Shown here one piece after another: positions 38,498-47,933 of a stretch of DNA of 64,000 bases. This DNA comes from Brenneria roseae subsp. roseae (GTDB lineage Bacteria; Pseudomonadota; Gammaproteobacteria; Enterobacterales; Enterobacteriaceae). The translations under genes and the position numbers were made by a program. The stretch's first letter is position 1, and the number at the start of each line of letters is the position of its first letter. The notes under the pieces were generated by a model. The model had not been told where the DNA came from. It saw nothing but the letters and a program-made list of their open reading frames with translations, and did no database searches. The stretch is from positions 245,640 to 309,639 of the forward strand of contig NZ_KZ819025.1 of NCBI RefSeq assembly GCF_003115845.1, read 5' to 3'.

Positions 38498-39355
38498 ATG
38501 CTTTATCCCAGTGAAGAACTGCTTTACGCCCCGGTAGAATGGCACGATTGCAGCGGTGATTTCACCGATATCCTCTTCCATAAATCGACGGATGGCATTG
38601 CCAAAATCACCATTAACCGTCCGCAGGTGCGCAATGCTTTCCGCCCGCAAACGGTAAAAGAGATGATCCACGCGTTGGAAAACGCGCGTTACGACGACGG
38701 GATTGGCGTGATTATTCTGACGGGCGCCGGCGACAAGGCATTCTGTTCCGGCGGCGATCAGAAAGTTCGTGGCGACTATGGCGGCTATCAGGACGACAGC
38801 GGCGTACATCATCTGAATGTGCTGGATTTCCAACGCCAGATCCGCACCTGTCCGAAACCGGTAGTGGCAATGGTGGCGGGCTATTCCATCGGCGGCGGCC
38901 ACGTGCTGCACATGATGTGTGACCTGACGATTGCGGCGGAAAATGCCATTTTCGGTCAGACCGGGCCACGCGTGGGGTCCTTTGACGGGGGCTGGGGCGC
39001 GTCCTATATGGCGCGTATCGTCGGACAGAAAAAAGCCCGCGAAATCTGGTTCCTGTGCCGCCAGTATGATGCCGCCCAGGCGCTGGATATGGGGCTGGTC
39101 AATACCGTCGTTCCGCTGGCCTCCCTGGAAAAAGAAACCGTTCGCTGGTGCCGTGAAATGTTGCAAAACAGCCCGATGGCGTTGCGCTGCCTGAAAGCGG
39201 CGCTGAACGCCGACTGTGACGGACAGGCTGGGTTGCAGGAGCTGGCGGGCAACGCCACCATGCTGTTCTATATGACTGACGAAGGTCAGGAAGGCCGCAA
39301 TGCCTTCAATGAAAAACGCCAGCCCGATTTCAGCAAATTCAAACGGAATCCGTAA
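38498..39355 (+). CDS. menB: 1,4-dihydroxy-2-naphthoyl-CoA synthase MenB
   Basis: 285 residues, exactly the E. coli length. Crotonase-fold enzyme closing the naphthoquinone ring. It shows [20 protein letters not shown] (oxyanion hole and mobile loop), [20 protein letters not shown], and [14 protein letters not shown] with the catalytic Asp region. It starts six bases after the menH stop with AAGGA upstream. Its stop overlaps the menC ATG (TAATG). Confidence 0.98.
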   Translation: MLYPSEELLYAPVEWHDCSGDFTDILFHKSTDGIAKITINRPQVRNAFRPQTVKEMIHALENARYDDGIGVIILTGAGDKAFCSGGDQKVRGDYGGYQDDSGVHHLNVLDFQRQIRTCPKPVVAMVAGYSIGGGHVLHMMCDLTIAAENAIFGQTGPRVGSFDGGWGASYMARIVGQKKAREIWFLCRQYDAAQALDMGLVNTVVPLASLEKETVRWCREMLQNSPMALRCLKAALNADCDGQAGLQELAGNATMLFYMTDEGQEGRNAFNEKRQPDFSKFKRNP

Positions 39356-40326
39356 TGCGTCAGGTTAAGGTTTATCGCTACCGTGTGCCGATGGAAGCGG
39401 GGGTGGTGCTGCGTAATCAGCGCCTGAAAACCCGCGACGGGCTGATCGTCTGCTTGCAACAGGGTGAGCAGCAAGGCTGGGGGGAAATCGCGCCGCTGCC
39501 GGAGTTCAGTGTGGAAACGTTGGCGGAAGCCGAATCCGCCACGCTTGAACAACTCACGCGCTGGCTGGCGGGTGATACATGGTCTGACGCGCTGCCGCCG
39601 TCCGTTGCGTTTGGTCTGAGCTGTGCGGCGGCAGAGCTGGAACAGCGCTTACCGATAGTGGCGGATTACCGTAAAGCGCCACTTTGTAACGGCGATCCTG
39701 ACGAACTGTTCGCCATGTTACAGGCGTTGCCCGGTGAAAAAGTGGCGAAGGTCAAAGTCGGTCTGTATGAAGCGGTCCGCGATGGCATGATCGTCAACGT
39801 GCTGCTGGAGGCATTGCCTGACCTGAAGTTGCGTCTGGATGCCAACCGCAGTTGGACGCGAGCCAAAGCGGATGGCTTTGCCCGTTATGTCGCGCCCGCC
39901 CTGCGTTCCCGCATTGCGTTTCTGGAAGAGCCTTGCAAGACCCGTCAGGAATCCCGCGAGTTTGCACAGCAAACCGGCATTCATATCGCCTGGGATGAAA
40001 GCGTGCGCGAAGCGGATTTTCGAGTGGAAGCCGAGCCGGGCGTGAGCGCTATTGTGATCAAGCCAACGCTGGTGGGCAGTCTTGCCCGTTGCCAGCAGCT
40101 GGTACAGGATGCGCATCAGGCGGGATTAACGGCGGTAATCAGTTCCAGTATTGAATCCAGCCTGGGGCTAACCCAACTGGCGCGGCTGGCGCACTGGCTG
40201 ACGCCAGACACCATTCCCGGGCTGGATACGCTGGATTTGATGCAGGCGCAGATAATACGGCCGTGGCCGGAAAGTCCGTTACCGCTGCTGCCAGCCGAGC
40301 AACTGGAACGGGTATGGCAGGCCTGA
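39355..40326 (+). CDS. menC: o-Succinylbenzoate synthase MenC
   Basis: 323 residues (E. coli 320). Enolase-superfamily dehydratase converting SHCHC to o-succinylbenzoate. Catalytic features: Lys pair in AKVKVGLYE, metal ligands Asp in LRLDANRSW, Glu in AFLEEPCK and Asp in AWDESVRE, and the second Lys in IVIKPTLVG. The ATG at 39355 overlaps the menB stop. The following menE start lies inside its 3' end. Confidence 0.96.
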   Translation: MRQVKVYRYRVPMEAGVVLRNQRLKTRDGLIVCLQQGEQQGWGEIAPLPEFSVETLAEAESATLEQLTRWLAGDTWSDALPPSVAFGLSCAAAELEQRLPIVADYRKAPLCNGDPDELFAMLQALPGEKVAKVKVGLYEAVRDGMIVNVLLEALPDLKLRLDANRSWTRAKADGFARYVAPALRSRIAFLEEPCKTRQESREFAQQTGIHIAWDESVREADFRVEAEPGVSAIVIKPTLVGSLARCQQLVQDAHQAGLTAVISSSIESSLGLTQLARLAHWLTPDTIPGLDTLDLMQAQIIRPWPESPLPLLPAEQLERVWQA

Positions 40327-41741
40327 CCGACTGGCCCTGGCATTATTGGGCCGGACAGACGCCATCTTCCGTCGCGTTGATTGATGGAGAGGTCCGCTGG
40401 CATTGGCGGCAGCTTGCCCGGCGGGTGAATCAGTTGGCCGCGGGGTTCGAACAGCAGGGGGTGATGCCCGGTTGTGGCGTGGTGTTGCGCGGTAAAAACA
40501 GCAGGACGATGTTGTGCTGCTATCTGGCGCTATTGCAATGCGGTGCGCGTTTGTTGCCGCTTAATCCCCAGTTGCCCGAATCATTAACCGAAAATTTGCT
40601 GCCTTCCCTCAATATGCAATACGGGCTGTTTCTGGATGAGCAACCGTTGCCGTCTGGTTTGATTGCTTTGTCGTGCGTATCGGATGCGTTTTCCCCGCCA
40701 TCTCAATCCGCTTTACCGCGCTGGCAGCCCGATCAACTGGCGACGCTGACGCTGACTTCGGGGTCGAGTGGATTGCCTAAAGCCGCCGCACATACCTTCT
40801 CTGCCCATCTGGCGAGTGCGGAAGGCGTGCTGGAAATGATGGCTTTTTCCGCAGAGGATAGCTGGCTGCTGTCACTGCCGCTGTTTCATGTTTCCGGACA
40901 GGGAATCGTGTGGCGCTGGTTGGCGGTCGGGGCGACGATTGTCGTACGCGCGCATCAACCGCTGGAATCTGCTTTGCGGGATTGTACCCACGCTTCTCTG
41001 GTTCCGACTCAGCTATGGCGTCTGTTATCGCAAAATACGCTTCCCCCCACGTTGAATGCGGTGTTGCTGGGCGGCGCGATGATCCCGCTGGCGCTTACGC
41101 AGCAGGCCGAATCCCTCGGCGTTCGCTGCTGGTGCGGCTATGGCCTGACGGAACTGGCTTCCACGGTGTGCGCCAAGCGCGCCGATGGCCGGGGGGGCGT
41201 AGGATTGCCGCTGCGCGGACGTGAAATTCGTCTGGTTGGTGAGGAAGTGTTATTGCGCGGCAGCACGCTGGCTTCCGGCTATTGGCGTGATGGCCGGCTT
41301 TTCCCGCTGGCGGATGAAGCGGGGTGGTTCCACACCCGGGATCGCGGCGCTTTTGACGAGGGCGAATGGCGCATTCTGGGGCGTCTGGATAACCAGTTCT
41401 TCAGCGGTGGAGAAGGCATCCAACCGGAAAATATCGAAACGGCGCTGCTGGCGCACCCCGATATTCAGCAAGCCTGTGTGGTACCGGTTGATGACGCAGA
41501 GTTTGGCCAGCGTCCCGTTGCCGTTGTGGAAATCACCGGCGCCACGACGTTGGCGGCTATTCGCGATTGGCTGTTGCCGCAGCTCGCCGGATTTCAGCGT
41601 CCGGTAGCCTATTATTCACTGCCTGAGGAATTAAAAAACGGCGGCATTAAAATTTCCCGTCAACAGGTGAAGGCGTGGGTGCAGGCGACGGCCAAAGGGG
41701 CGGGCTATCCTGCCCGCGAGAGTGACCACAAAAAAGGTTAA
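40314..41741 (+). CDS. menE: o-Succinylbenzoate-CoA ligase MenE
   Basis: 475 residues (E. coli 451) from the ATG at 40314, which overlaps menC by 13 bases and aligns with the E. coli N-terminus (DWPWHYW). An upstream in-frame ATG at 40263 is inside menC and less likely. It activates o-succinylbenzoate with ATP and CoA. ANL-family motifs: [64 protein letters not shown] and the C-terminal catalytic Lys in NGGIKISRQ. Last gene of the men operon. Confidence 0.95.
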   Translation: MAGLTDWPWHYWAGQTPSSVALIDGEVRWHWRQLARRVNQLAAGFEQQGVMPGCGVVLRGKNSRTMLCCYLALLQCGARLLPLNPQLPESLTENLLPSLNMQYGLFLDEQPLPSGLIALSCVSDAFSPPSQSALPRWQPDQLATLTLTSGSSGLPKAAAHTFSAHLASAEGVLEMMAFSAEDSWLLSLPLFHVSGQGIVWRWLAVGATIVVRAHQPLESALRDCTHASLVPTQLWRLLSQNTLPPTLNAVLLGGAMIPLALTQQAESLGVRCWCGYGLTELASTVCAKRADGRGGVGLPLRGREIRLVGEEVLLRGSTLASGYWRDGRLFPLADEAGWFHTRDRGAFDEGEWRILGRLDNQFFSGGEGIQPENIETALLAHPDIQQACVVPVDDAEFGQRPVAVVEITGATTLAAIRDWLLPQLAGFQRPVAYYSLPEELKNGGIKISRQQVKAWVQATAKGAGYPARESDHKKG

Positions 41742-41914
41742 GCAGAGGAATGATGCTTATCAGACGACAGTTGTCACAACTTTTCAGATGATTAAAAGAA
41801 TAAATTGGGTTTTAGGCCGATTTTGTACTGGAGCATAGGGACGTTTGCGGTAAAATCGCCGAGGATATCGATATGTTTTGCACGGCGTTTAATGACTATT
41901 TTAAGGATATTGAA

Positions 41915-42457
41915 ATGAAAAAGTTTGTAATTGCCTGTGCAGGAAGCTTGCTGCTCGCCAGCGCTTCTGTACATGCCATTAGCCTTTCAGGGGAAGCGGG
42001 ACGCGACTATTCCGGCGCCAATGTCGGGTTTGGTTTGGGCGTCCCCGGACTGGCCGGCAGCGTGAGTTATTCCCACGGCGACAACAACAACGATGTCTAC
42101 GGGTTTGGATTAGGCTATACCATTCCTGTCGGCCCGTTGAAACTGACCCTCGGCGGCAAGGCGTTGTATCTGAATCAGGATCGCGCTACTGACGGTCATG
42201 CGCTGGCGCTGGGCGGCGGTCTGCAATGGCCGATTAACCGTTACTTCTCCATCTACGGCGAAGGTTATTATTCCCCGGACGCGTTTTCCAGCCACGTCGA
42301 TCACTACGTTGAAGGCAAGGCGGGCGTTCGCTGGCAGGTCTTCGGTCCGTTAAACGTGGATGTGGGCTATCGCTACATCAATCTGGCGGGCGAAAGCGGT
42401 CGTTCAGATAACAAACTGGCTGATACGGCCTATATCGGGGTTGGTTTGAACTTCTGA
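41915..42457 (+). CDS. yfaZ: YfaZ-family outer-membrane protein
   Basis: 180 residues, exactly the E. coli YfaZ length. A signal peptide (about 21 residues, ending VHA) is followed by a glycine-rich, alternating beta-barrel pattern and a terminal aromatic residue (GVGLNF), as in small outer-membrane barrels. The function is not known. The ATG at 41915 has AAGGAT seven bases upstream; 14 further codons upstream are rejected. A very strong terminator follows. In E. coli it also neighbours yfaY. Confidence 0.92.
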   Translation: MKKFVIACAGSLLLASASVHAISLSGEAGRDYSGANVGFGLGVPGLAGSVSYSHGDNNNDVYGFGLGYTIPVGPLKLTLGGKALYLNQDRATDGHALALGGGLQWPINRYFSIYGEGYYSPDAFSSHVDHYVEGKAGVRWQVFGPLNVDVGYRYINLAGESGRSDNKLADTAYIGVGLNF

Positions 42458-42484
42458 CGGCCGGTCGAAAGACGCAAGGTCACT

Positions 42485-42514
42485 AAAAAGAGCGTGAATC
42501 ATCACGCTCTTTTT
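42485..42514. terminator. Strong bidirectional terminator after yfaZ
   Basis: AAAAAGAGCGTGA (42485-42497) and TCACGCTCTTTTT (42502-42514) form a perfect 13-bp stem with a 4-nt loop. It works as an intrinsic terminator on either strand. Confidence 0.93.
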
Positions 42515-42688
42515 ACATTCAACCTCCGCTGGCTGAGGGAGGGCAACCAGCCGGCTGCCATCGCGCATTGAATCATAATGATGCTTTATCTATCGGGGAA
42601 AATCGCCGGAGTCATTGCCAGAAAGAAACGTTGTGTTTCACCAACCGAGTTTTTAAAGTGGGTAAAGCGTAATCACGAGGAGTAAAAG

Positions 42689-43885
42689 ATGCTTAGGGTC
42701 GAGATGTTATGTACCGGCGATGAAGTGCTGCATGGTCAGATTATTGATACCAATGCGGCCTGGCTGGCGGATTATCTGTTTCAACAGGGATTACCGATGA
42801 CCAGCCGTATGACGGTTGGCGATGACCTCGATGCCTTGGTGACAACGATTACACAACGTAGTCAGATTGCGGATGTTCTGATTGTCAATGGCGGACTGGG
42901 GCCGACCAGTGACGATCTCAGCGCGTTGGCGGCTGCCACGGCCGCCGGGGAAGGCTTGGTTGAACATGCTGAATGGCTGGCACGGATGGAGGCGTTTTTT
43001 ACCGAACGGGGGCGGGTAATGGCGCCCAGCAACCGGAAACAGGCGCAGATCCCCGCCAGCGCCGAAATGGTCGATAATCCCGTGGGGACGGCATGCGGCT
43101 TTGCCATGCCGCTCAATAAATGCCTGATGTTTTTTACGCCGGGCGTACCCTCGGAATTCAAGGTGATGGTGGATCAACAGATCATGCCACGTCTGCGCGA
43201 TCGTTTTGCCATTTCCGAACCGCCGCTGTGTTTGCGACTCACCACGTTTGGGCGATCTGAAAGCGATCTGGCCAGTCAACTGGATGGACAATCACTCCCG
43301 CCGGGGGTGGTTCTGGGCTATCGTTCTTCCATGCCGATTATTGAACTGAAACTGACCGGACCCGCCGCGCAACGGCCGGCAATGGAACGGCTGTGGGAAC
43401 GGGTACGCACCGTGGCGGGTGAAAACGCCATCTTTGAAGGGACGGAAGGCCTGCCGGCGCAGCTGGCGCGTCGGCTGCGCGAGCGGGATCTTAAGCTGGC
43501 GATCGGTGAAGACTTTACTGCCGGTTTGCTGAACTGGCAGTTACAGTCCGCCAGTGTGCCATTAGCGGGGGGTGAACTGCGGGTGAATAGCGCTGAGCTG
43601 GATTTGCAGCCGTTTGCCGATGACACGCGTCAGCTGGCAGAACGTCATGGATCGCCGCTGGCGCTGCGAGTTGGAGGCCGGCGGGGCGACCGGCTGGTGA
43701 TTGCCCTGCATACGCCGCAAGGCACATTTGCGCAGGCCATACAGTATAACGTTCCGCGCTATAGTCTGAACACGCATCAGGACGTTGTGGCCATGTTTGC
43801 CATGAACATGTTGCGCCGCTGGTTGAATGGCTGGTCTGTTTACGGCGGTCACGGGTGGATCAATGTACTGGAGACGTTAGCGTAA
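42689..43885 (+). CDS. yfaY: CinA-like protein YfaY
   Basis: 398 residues (E. coli YfaY 400). The N-terminal MoCF/COG1058 domain, related to molybdopterin-binding and nicotinamide-nucleotide enzymes, shows VEMLCTGDEVLHGQIIDTNA, NGGLGPTSDDLSALAAA, VGTACGF and FTPGVPSEFKVM. The C-terminal half matches the CinA C-terminal region only weakly and lacks a clear deamidase Ser-Tyr-Lys set; YfaY is known as a divergent paralogue of CinA. The role is uncertain. Ribosome binding site GAGGAG. Confidence 0.9.
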   Translation: MLRVEMLCTGDEVLHGQIIDTNAAWLADYLFQQGLPMTSRMTVGDDLDALVTTITQRSQIADVLIVNGGLGPTSDDLSALAAATAAGEGLVEHAEWLARMEAFFTERGRVMAPSNRKQAQIPASAEMVDNPVGTACGFAMPLNKCLMFFTPGVPSEFKVMVDQQIMPRLRDRFAISEPPLCLRLTTFGRSESDLASQLDGQSLPPGVVLGYRSSMPIIELKLTGPAAQRPAMERLWERVRTVAGENAIFEGTEGLPAQLARRLRERDLKLAIGEDFTAGLLNWQLQSASVPLAGGELRVNSAELDLQPFADDTRQLAERHGSPLALRVGGRRGDRLVIALHTPQGTFAQAIQYNVPRYSLNTHQDVVAMFAMNMLRRWLNGWSVYGGHGWINVLETLA

Positions 43886-43912
43886 GAGACATCTGATTAA
43901 TCGGATGGCCGC

Positions 43913-43932
43913 TCGCCGGCTTTTGCCGGCGA
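43913..43932. terminator. Hairpin between yfaY and copC
   Basis: TCGCCGGC (43913-43920) and GCCGGCGA (43925-43932) form a perfect 8-bp stem with a TTTT loop, 28 bases after the yfaY stop. No T-tail. Confidence 0.45.
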
Positions 43933-44055
43933 CAGGGACGAATGTCTGCGGCGTGATTTTTTACCCTTTTTAGCGTGCAAAATTTTTCTCATTTTCCCCT
44001 TGTGGGCTGTCGTGGATTTTTTTACTGGTTTCCCATTTCTGATGCAACAGGATGA

Positions 44056-44439
44056 ATGAATATGACATTGAAGCTGAAGAGCTTGCTGGGCGGCGCTCTG
44101 CTGGCCGCCACGACGATGGTGTTTTCTCCCTCGGTATGGGCGCATGCGCATTTGAAAAGTCAGGTCCCGGTAGCCGACAGTACCGTTGACACGGCCCCCG
44201 ACGCGCTTACGCTGACCTTCACGGAAAATATTGAACCCGCGTTCAGCGGCGTTGAAATCATTGATGATGCCCGGCAATCGCAATCAATAAGCAAAACCTC
44301 GGTTACGCCTGATGCGCGTAATCAGATGAATGTGACGTTGGCGAAACCGCTGGCAAGCGGGCGTTATCAGGTCAACTGGCACGTTTTGTCCGTTGACGGC
44401 CATAAACTCAAAGGTAGCTACCGTTTTACGGTGAAATAA
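44056..44439 (+). CDS. copC: CopC-like periplasmic copper-binding protein (YobA)
   Basis: 127 residues (E. coli YobA 124). A signal peptide of about 28 residues ends in VWA; the mature protein begins with the Cu(II)-binding HAHLKSQVPV. The cupredoxin-like fold ends with the second ligand region WHVLSVDGHKLKGSYRFTV. The Met-rich Cu(I) loop of plasmid PcoC is absent, as in YobA. Starts at 44056 or 44062 are both possible; AGGA at 44049-44052 suits the latter spacing. The following copD begins four bases after the stop. It delivers or buffers periplasmic copper. Confidence 0.9.
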   Translation: MNMTLKLKSLLGGALLAATTMVFSPSVWAHAHLKSQVPVADSTVDTAPDALTLTFTENIEPAFSGVEIIDDARQSQSISKTSVTPDARNQMNVTLAKPLASGRYQVNWHVLSVDGHKLKGSYRFTVK

Positions 44440-44442
44440 CCT

Positions 44443-45333
44443 GTGGCGCTGGATAGCCTTTATGTGGCGCTGCGCTGGGGATATTTTTCTGCCCTGATGC
44501 TGACAACCGGCGGCGCCTTTTATGTTGTCTGGCTGGCGCCGGGCGATTTCAGACGCTATCTGGCCGGTCGGCTGAATCTGGTATTGCGAAGTACCCTGTG
44601 GGTTACGCTGGGATGCGCAAGTGTCATCCTGTCGCTGCAACTGGTTATCATGAGCGGCGACTGGCGCAACCTGACGGATGGCGATATCTGGCAGGCGGTG
44701 CTGACCACTACGGTCGGCAAGGCATGGGGCGTACAGATATTGCTGGCGCTATTGGCGTTTCTGGGGCTGATGGCGCGTGATGTTTCCCGATACCGGTTTA
44801 TCTTGCTGGTTTGCGTAACGCAGTGGTGCGGCATGGCGTATATCGGACATGCCGCCGGACTGGAAGGCGGGTTGGGAATAGCGCAGCGGGCTAATCATGT
44901 GCTGCATCTGATCTCGTCAGCATTATGGGCCGGCGGTCTGCCGCCGTTGCTGTACCTGATGGTTGAAGGACGAAATCCGGCAGTGCGTAAGGATGCCATT
45001 GCCACAATGATGCGTTTTTCCCGCTACGGGCATGTCTGGGTCATGCTGAATATCGTGACCGGAGCGTTCAGCGCTCTGCTGCTATTGGGATGGCCTCCGC
45101 CGGTTAGCCTGTACAGCGGATTATTGCTGGTCAAGGCGGCGTTAGTGCTGGTGATGATCGCGCTGGCATTGTTCAATCGGTATTGGCTGGTTCCCCAACT
45201 GGGGAGAGAGAACGGAGAGTCGGTGTTGCGTAAGCTGGTCACGTACGTCTGGATAGAGATTGGGCTGGCATCGCTGGTGCTTCTGCTGGTGAGTTATTTT
45301 GCTACGCTGTCTCCCTATCCGGTGAACGGATAA
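44443..45333 (+). CDS. copD: CopD-like copper transport membrane protein (YebZ)
   Basis: 296 residues (E. coli YebZ 290). About eight membrane segments make an inner-membrane protein of the CopD family, thought to move copper into the cytosol together with CopC. Characteristic positions are the conserved His in IGHAAGLEGG and NHVLHLISSALWAGGLPPLLYL, and MMRFSRYGHVWVM. The start is GTG at 44443, three bases after the copC stop, which indicates coupling. In E. coli the third gene yebY follows; it is absent here. Confidence 0.9.
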   Translation: MALDSLYVALRWGYFSALMLTTGGAFYVVWLAPGDFRRYLAGRLNLVLRSTLWVTLGCASVILSLQLVIMSGDWRNLTDGDIWQAVLTTTVGKAWGVQILLALLAFLGLMARDVSRYRFILLVCVTQWCGMAYIGHAAGLEGGLGIAQRANHVLHLISSALWAGGLPPLLYLMVEGRNPAVRKDAIATMMRFSRYGHVWVMLNIVTGAFSALLLLGWPPPVSLYSGLLLVKAALVLVMIALALFNRYWLVPQLGRENGESVLRKLVTYVWIEIGLASLVLLLVSYFATLSPYPVNG

Positions 45334-45385
45334 CCACCAGAACGGCACGATATTCCCCTGTTGAATTCTGGTGGATGTCGTGCCG
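45334..45385. terminator. Two interleaved stems between convergent copD and ybbN
   Basis: Stem A is CCACCAGAA (45334-45342) with TTCTGGTGG (45366-45374). Stem B is CGGCACGA (45343-45350) with TCGTGCCG (45378-45385). The arms alternate A-B-A-B, so the stems could form a pseudoknot or exclude each other. Probably the transcription end region of both genes. Confidence 0.55.
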
Positions 45386-45403
45386 AAATCTGTAAAGCTG
45401 CAA

Positions 45404-46264
45404 TCAGTAAAGCAGGGAGTAGAGCTGGCGGCGGTAGCGGGCGGCCAGTGCGTCGCCGGTGCCCAGCGCGGCCATAATATCCATCAGCGTCTTGCGGGCG
45501 TTACCGTTGGCGGCCCCCAGATCTTTCTTCAGAAAGCTCATCAACAGCTCAAGGGACTCTTCATTGCGTCCAACCTGATGCAGCTGCAAAGCCAGTTGTA
45601 CCGCCAGCTCCGCGTTTTGCGGGTCAGCGTCCAACTGCTGCTGTAACAGTTGAATTTCCGGCGTATCCGCGGCCTGCCTGAGCAATTCAATCTGCGCCAC
45701 CAGACTATGGTAACGGGTATCCTGATCCTGCAATGGAACCGTCGCCAGCACCGCTTCGGCATCTTCGCTGCGGTTAAGCTGAATCTGGACTTCCGCCAGC
45801 ATCAGACCGATATCGCTGCGCTGTTGGCTCAACTGCCAGGCTTCTTTCAGCAGCGGCATGGCCTCGGGTAACTTACCTTCCTGAATCAACTGCTGCGCTT
45901 CAGCTACCTTCAGCTCTTCTTCTTTCGGCAGCGCGCGTTTTAACAGTTCACGCACCGCTTCTTCCGGCTGCGGCCCCTGAAAACCATCCAGCGGCTGACC
46001 GTCTTTAAACAGATAGACGGTTGGAATGGCGCGCAAACCAAATTGGGCGGCAACGTGCTGTTCCGCATCGCAATCGACTTTTGCCAGAATAAATTGCCCG
46101 GCGTATTCCTGCGCCAGTTTGTTCAGTATCGGTTCCAGTTGCAGACAGTGCTGACTGCGTTCGGACCAAAAATAAAACAGTACGGGTAATGTCGTGGAAT
46201 GCTCCAGCACCTGATGCAGGTTGGATTCGTTGACATCAATGATATTGGCTTGTTGTTCTAGCAT
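45404..46264 (-). CDS. ybbN: Thioredoxin-fold chaperone/co-chaperone YbbN (CnoX)
   Basis: 286 residues from the ATG at 46264 (E. coli 284); a 26-codon upstream extension is rejected. The N-terminal thioredoxin domain lacks the redox CxxC: the active-site position reads WSERSQHC, as in E. coli (SxxC type). A C-terminal tetratricopeptide-like helical region follows. In E. coli YbbN/CnoX protects proteins from oxidative damage and works with GroEL and DnaK. The end KYRRQLY-type sequence ([11 protein letters not shown]) is conserved. Confidence 0.95.
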   Translation of the reverse strand: MLEQQANIIDVNESNLHQVLEHSTTLPVLFYFWSERSQHCLQLEPILNKLAQEYAGQFILAKVDCDAEQHVAAQFGLRAIPTVYLFKDGQPLDGFQGPQPEEAVRELLKRALPKEEELKVAEAQQLIQEGKLPEAMPLLKEAWQLSQQRSDIGLMLAEVQIQLNRSEDAEAVLATVPLQDQDTRYHSLVAQIELLRQAADTPEIQLLQQQLDADPQNAELAVQLALQLHQVGRNEESLELLMSFLKKDLGAANGNARKTLMDIMAALGTGDALAARYRRQLYSLLY

Positions 46265-46330
46265 TATGCGTTCTCTCTTATCCTCGTCCGTCTTGGCTAT
46301 TAATGGGGGCGAAATGCGCCACTTCAAGCC

Positions 46331-46436
46331 AATCCCCGTCATCTTTCAGGTTGCAGGCGTGTTGGCTTCGTTCAACGATTCGGCCCATCCGTTGGCCCCG
46401 ATCCGTTGGGGGGCGCTGCTTGCCGCCTTCCTGCAA
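46331..46436. repeat. ERIC-like dispersed repeat between ybbN and ybbO
   Basis: CATCTTTCAGGTTGCAGGCG, then GTGTTGGCTTC, and at the far end GCCGCCTTCCTG match the copy at 29622-29800 in the same order with a shorter core. It lies 8 bases beyond the ybbO stop and upstream of ybbN. Confidence 0.65.
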
Positions 46437-46443
46437 AGCGATA

Positions 46444-47220
46444 TCAGGAGCGGGTTCGTAATACATTGTCCAGATAGCGTCCCGGCAGCAGGCGGCGTAG
46501 CCATGATAACGAGTGGGCTACCAGCGTCACGGGGTAGCGCAGTCTGGGCCGGGGGCTTTCCAGCGCGTGATACAGTTTAGGCAATACGGCTTCCGGCGGC
46601 AGCGTGAATCGTCGGGCGATGCCGGGATTGGTGACCGGTTGGTCCGTTTGCGTCTGATCGACGTTGTCGGTAAAGCGCGTGCTGAGCGGTCCGGGTTCAA
46701 TCAGGCTGACGTGTAAACCGCTGCCATACAGTTCCATCCGCAGGGCATCCGACCATGCCTCCAGTGCAAATTTGCTGGCGGCATACGCGCCACGCCCCGG
46801 CGTGGCGACCAGTCCCATCACCGAACTGGTCTGAATAATCCGTCCTTCGCCGTGTGGCAGCATGGCGGGCAGCAATAGCTGCGTCAACTGATGCGTCCCG
46901 AACAGATTGCTGGAAAACTGATGTTCAAGCTGCTGGCGCGATATACTGTTCAGCGGCCCGTATAAGCCGTATCCGGCGTTATTAAACAAACCATACAATC
47001 GGTTATCGGTCAGTCTGATGACGTCGGCGGCGGCTTGTTCAACGCTGGCGGCGTCATCCAGATCCAGTTCAATCCCTTCCAGTCCCAGCGCGCTCATACG
47101 TGCGACGTCATCGGCCCGGCGGCAGGCGGCAAGCACGCGATAGCCGCGCTGTTGCAGAGCCTGGGCGGCAATCAGACCAATACCGCTGGAACAACCGGTA
47201 ATGAAAACCGTTTTTTGCAT
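46444..47220 (-). CDS. ybbO: Short-chain dehydrogenase/reductase YbbO
   Basis: 258 residues from the ATG at 47220 with AGG upstream. An in-frame TTG at 47253 would overlap the tesA stop and add 11 residues, close to the E. coli length of 269; both are possible. NADP(H)-dependent SDR: TGCSSGIG near the N-terminus, NNAGYGLYGPL, catalytic Ser in TSSVMGL and YAASK active-site Tyr/Lys. E. coli YbbO reduces aldehydes and retinal. It is transcribed from tesA onward. Confidence 0.92.
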   Translation of the reverse strand: MQKTVFITGCSSGIGLIAAQALQQRGYRVLAACRRADDVARMSALGLEGIELDLDDAASVEQAAADVIRLTDNRLYGLFNNAGYGLYGPLNSISRQQLEHQFSSNLFGTHQLTQLLLPAMLPHGEGRIIQTSSVMGLVATPGRGAYAASKFALEAWSDALRMELYGSGLHVSLIEPGPLSTRFTDNVDQTQTDQPVTNPGIARRFTLPPEAVLPKLYHALESPRPRLRYPVTLVAHSLSWLRRLLPGRYLDNVLRTRS

Positions 47221-47249
47221 AACTTTACCTAATTCAAAAGCCCTATTTA

Positions 47250-47933
47250 TCAAGACTCATGGTTAACTAAGGGTTCCAGCTGTTTCGCCATCCAGTCGGC
47301 GATAAACGGTTGGGCATCACGGGTCGGGTGGATGCCATCTTCCATTATCCACTCGGGTTTTTGATAAACCTGCTCCATAAAAAAGGGTAGCAGCGGAAGC
47401 GCAAACTGCTTCGCCAACCGGGGATAAACGTCGCTGAACGATTCCGTATAGCGGCGTCCATAGTTGGTCGGCAGACGAATTTGCATGAGCAGGGGTTCGG
47501 CGTTGGCCTGCCTGACCAACGTGATGATTTTGGTCAGGTCCTGTTCGATATTTTGCGGAGGAAAACCCCGTAGTCCATCGTTGCCGCCAAGTTCGATCAG
47601 AACCCAGCGCGGCTGATGCTGTTCCAGCAATGCCGGAAGACGTGCCAGCCCTTGTGCGGCGGTATCGCCGCTGATGCTGGCATTAACCACGTTGGCGCCT
47701 TTTTGCCGGGTCTGCCACTGTTTGTTCAGCAAGGCGGGCCAGGCGTTGGCCGCCGGCATCTGGTAGCCCGCGCTGAGGCTATCGCCCAGAATCAATAAAG
47801 TGTCCGCGGCGAAAGCGCGTACACTGCATAATCCCAGAAGCAAAAGGACGAAAACATGTTTGCAAAGACCAGTCCAGCGAGTGCTATGCCAACCAAAACC
47901 GGGCCCGCGGAAAACATTCTTGAAGTTCATCAT
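47250..47933 (-). CDS. tesA: Periplasmic thioesterase I / lysophospholipase L1 TesA
   Basis: 227 residues from the ATG at 47933 (E. coli 208). SGNH hydrolase with catalytic Ser in LILGDSLSAGY, Gly in SISGDT, Asn in ELGGNDGL, and Asp/His in MEDGIHPTRDAQP. The signal peptide ends AFA before the conserved ADTLLILGDS. Its n-region is about 18 residues longer than in E. coli (GPGFGWHSTRWTGLCK inserted), and the start region lies antisense over the 5' end of ybbA. It cleaves acyl-thioesters and lysophospholipids. Confidence 0.95.
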   Translation of the reverse strand: MMNFKNVFRGPGFGWHSTRWTGLCKHVFVLLLLGLCSVRAFAADTLLILGDSLSAGYQMPAANAWPALLNKQWQTRQKGANVVNASISGDTAAQGLARLPALLEQHQPRWVLIELGGNDGLRGFPPQNIEQDLTKIITLVRQANAEPLLMQIRLPTNYGRRYTESFSDVYPRLAKQFALPLLPFFMEQVYQKPEWIMEDGIHPTRDAQPFIADWMAKQLEPLVNHES

